This document shows positions 59,591-60,000 of a stretch of 60,000 nucleotides of DNA, piece by piece. How positions within the stretch are numbered: the stretch's first letter is position 1; each line of letters begins with the position of its first letter. Position numbers and translations under genes: made by a program. The stretch is taken from assembly GCA_950295325.1 (NCBI GenBank), contig OX485803.1, forward strand, positions 10,232,001 through 10,292,000, read 5' to 3'. The notes beneath the pieces are model-generated. The model did no database searches and was not told the DNA's origin. It saw only the letters and a program-made list of their open reading frames with translations. This DNA comes from Polytrichum commune (Eukaryota; Streptophyta; Polytrichopsida; Polytrichales; Polytrichaceae).

Positions 59591-60000
59591 TACTCTTATT
59601 GATCTAGAATAATAGCCCTCCGGAACAAGTACAAATGAAAAGCTATCAGCTCCAGTACCATTATCATCTCAAATAAGCAAGACCGTCACTATATATCACA
59701 TCAAATCATCGTGACACTGTAGGCGCAAATTGCAAGTAGGAACTGGGATTCGGACCAGATGAGCCAGGTGAGGCCGGCGCCGCGGCGCGACGTGTAATAT
59801 GTTGATTCTGGGAATGGGTTACATGTAGTCGCATTTTTGGCAATTCCGCATCGGTAGCTCTGCAGTGATGATGGCTGGAAGAATCAATTATTATGTTAAT
59901 ATATCTATGAGTGTCCATGGATATATTTGGTGGCGACACACTGTACAGGCTAACTTCGTTAATACGACTCTCATTTATCTCGATATCAGGACACATTTTT
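59591..60000. other. Window end without a recognised gene
   Basis: A minus-strand frame at 59706-59996 has no domain. GC-rich text GGCCGGCGCCGCGGCGCG at about 59772-59789 stands out from the AT-rich surroundings. Confidence 0.3.

Overview
The window is land-plant nuclear DNA. It holds spliced genes with GT-AG introns, a plastid-type YGGT protein, a plant SUD1/DOA10 ubiquitin ligase, an HDA14-type deacetylase, a nuclear tRNA-Arg, and AT-rich intergenic DNA full of class II transposons. The LRR remnant with 24-residue repeats, the Replitron-like HUH remnant and the lack of any recognisable LTR retrotransposon lead me to favour a seed-free plant (lycophyte, fern or bryophyte). That placement is inference; the sequence alone does not fix the species.

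Layout. 1-3.6 kb: right part of a CACTA (En/Spm) transposon with tnp2, DUF4218 and DUF4216 coding blocks, one frameshift and one GC-AG intron. 3.6-10.7 kb: gene-free DNA with a three-unit tandem repeat, a foldback element carrying eight palindromic units, and a tRNA-derived SINE. 10.7-12.6 kb: a decayed, partly tandem-duplicated Replitron-type HUH endonuclease remnant. 12.7-22.7 kb: dispersed repeats and one intact tRNA-Arg(CCG). 22.7-24.0 kb: a ~350-bp tandem repeat, nested with a MITE, abutting the YGGT gene (24146-24826).

26.3-34.2 kb: a complete ten-exon SUD1/DOA10-like ER ubiquitin ligase gene; splicing the ten blocks gives a continuous frame of 1,238 codons. About 35.8-36.0 kb (minus strand): a U2 snRNA-like gene or pseudogene with promoter-like elements. 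38.4-39.6 kb: a non-autonomous hAT element with a perfect 8-bp target duplication. 41.7-47.3 kb: a complete nine-exon HDA14-type histone deacetylase gene (444 codons), with a duplicated exon and a 616-bp DNA transposon in its introns.

48.3-52.4 kb: a full-length but inactivated PIF/Harbinger element (TTA target duplication, SANT/trihelix ORF1, DDE transposase). Its transposase is split by a 612-bp relative of the transposon in the HDA14 intron, and its ORF1 intron carries a SINE. 53.5-55.2 kb: minus-strand LRR pseudogene remnants. 55.5-60 kb: dispersed and tandem repeats without a recognisable gene.

The three intact protein genes (YGGT, SUD1, HDA14) are all on the plus strand. Plants have no operons, and I see no functional link between them. 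The most useful leads are the extra HDA14 exon that starts with an in-frame ATG, the foldback element with its palindrome array, the 612/616-bp transposon family with 4-bp target duplications, the U2-like locus and the HUH remnant.
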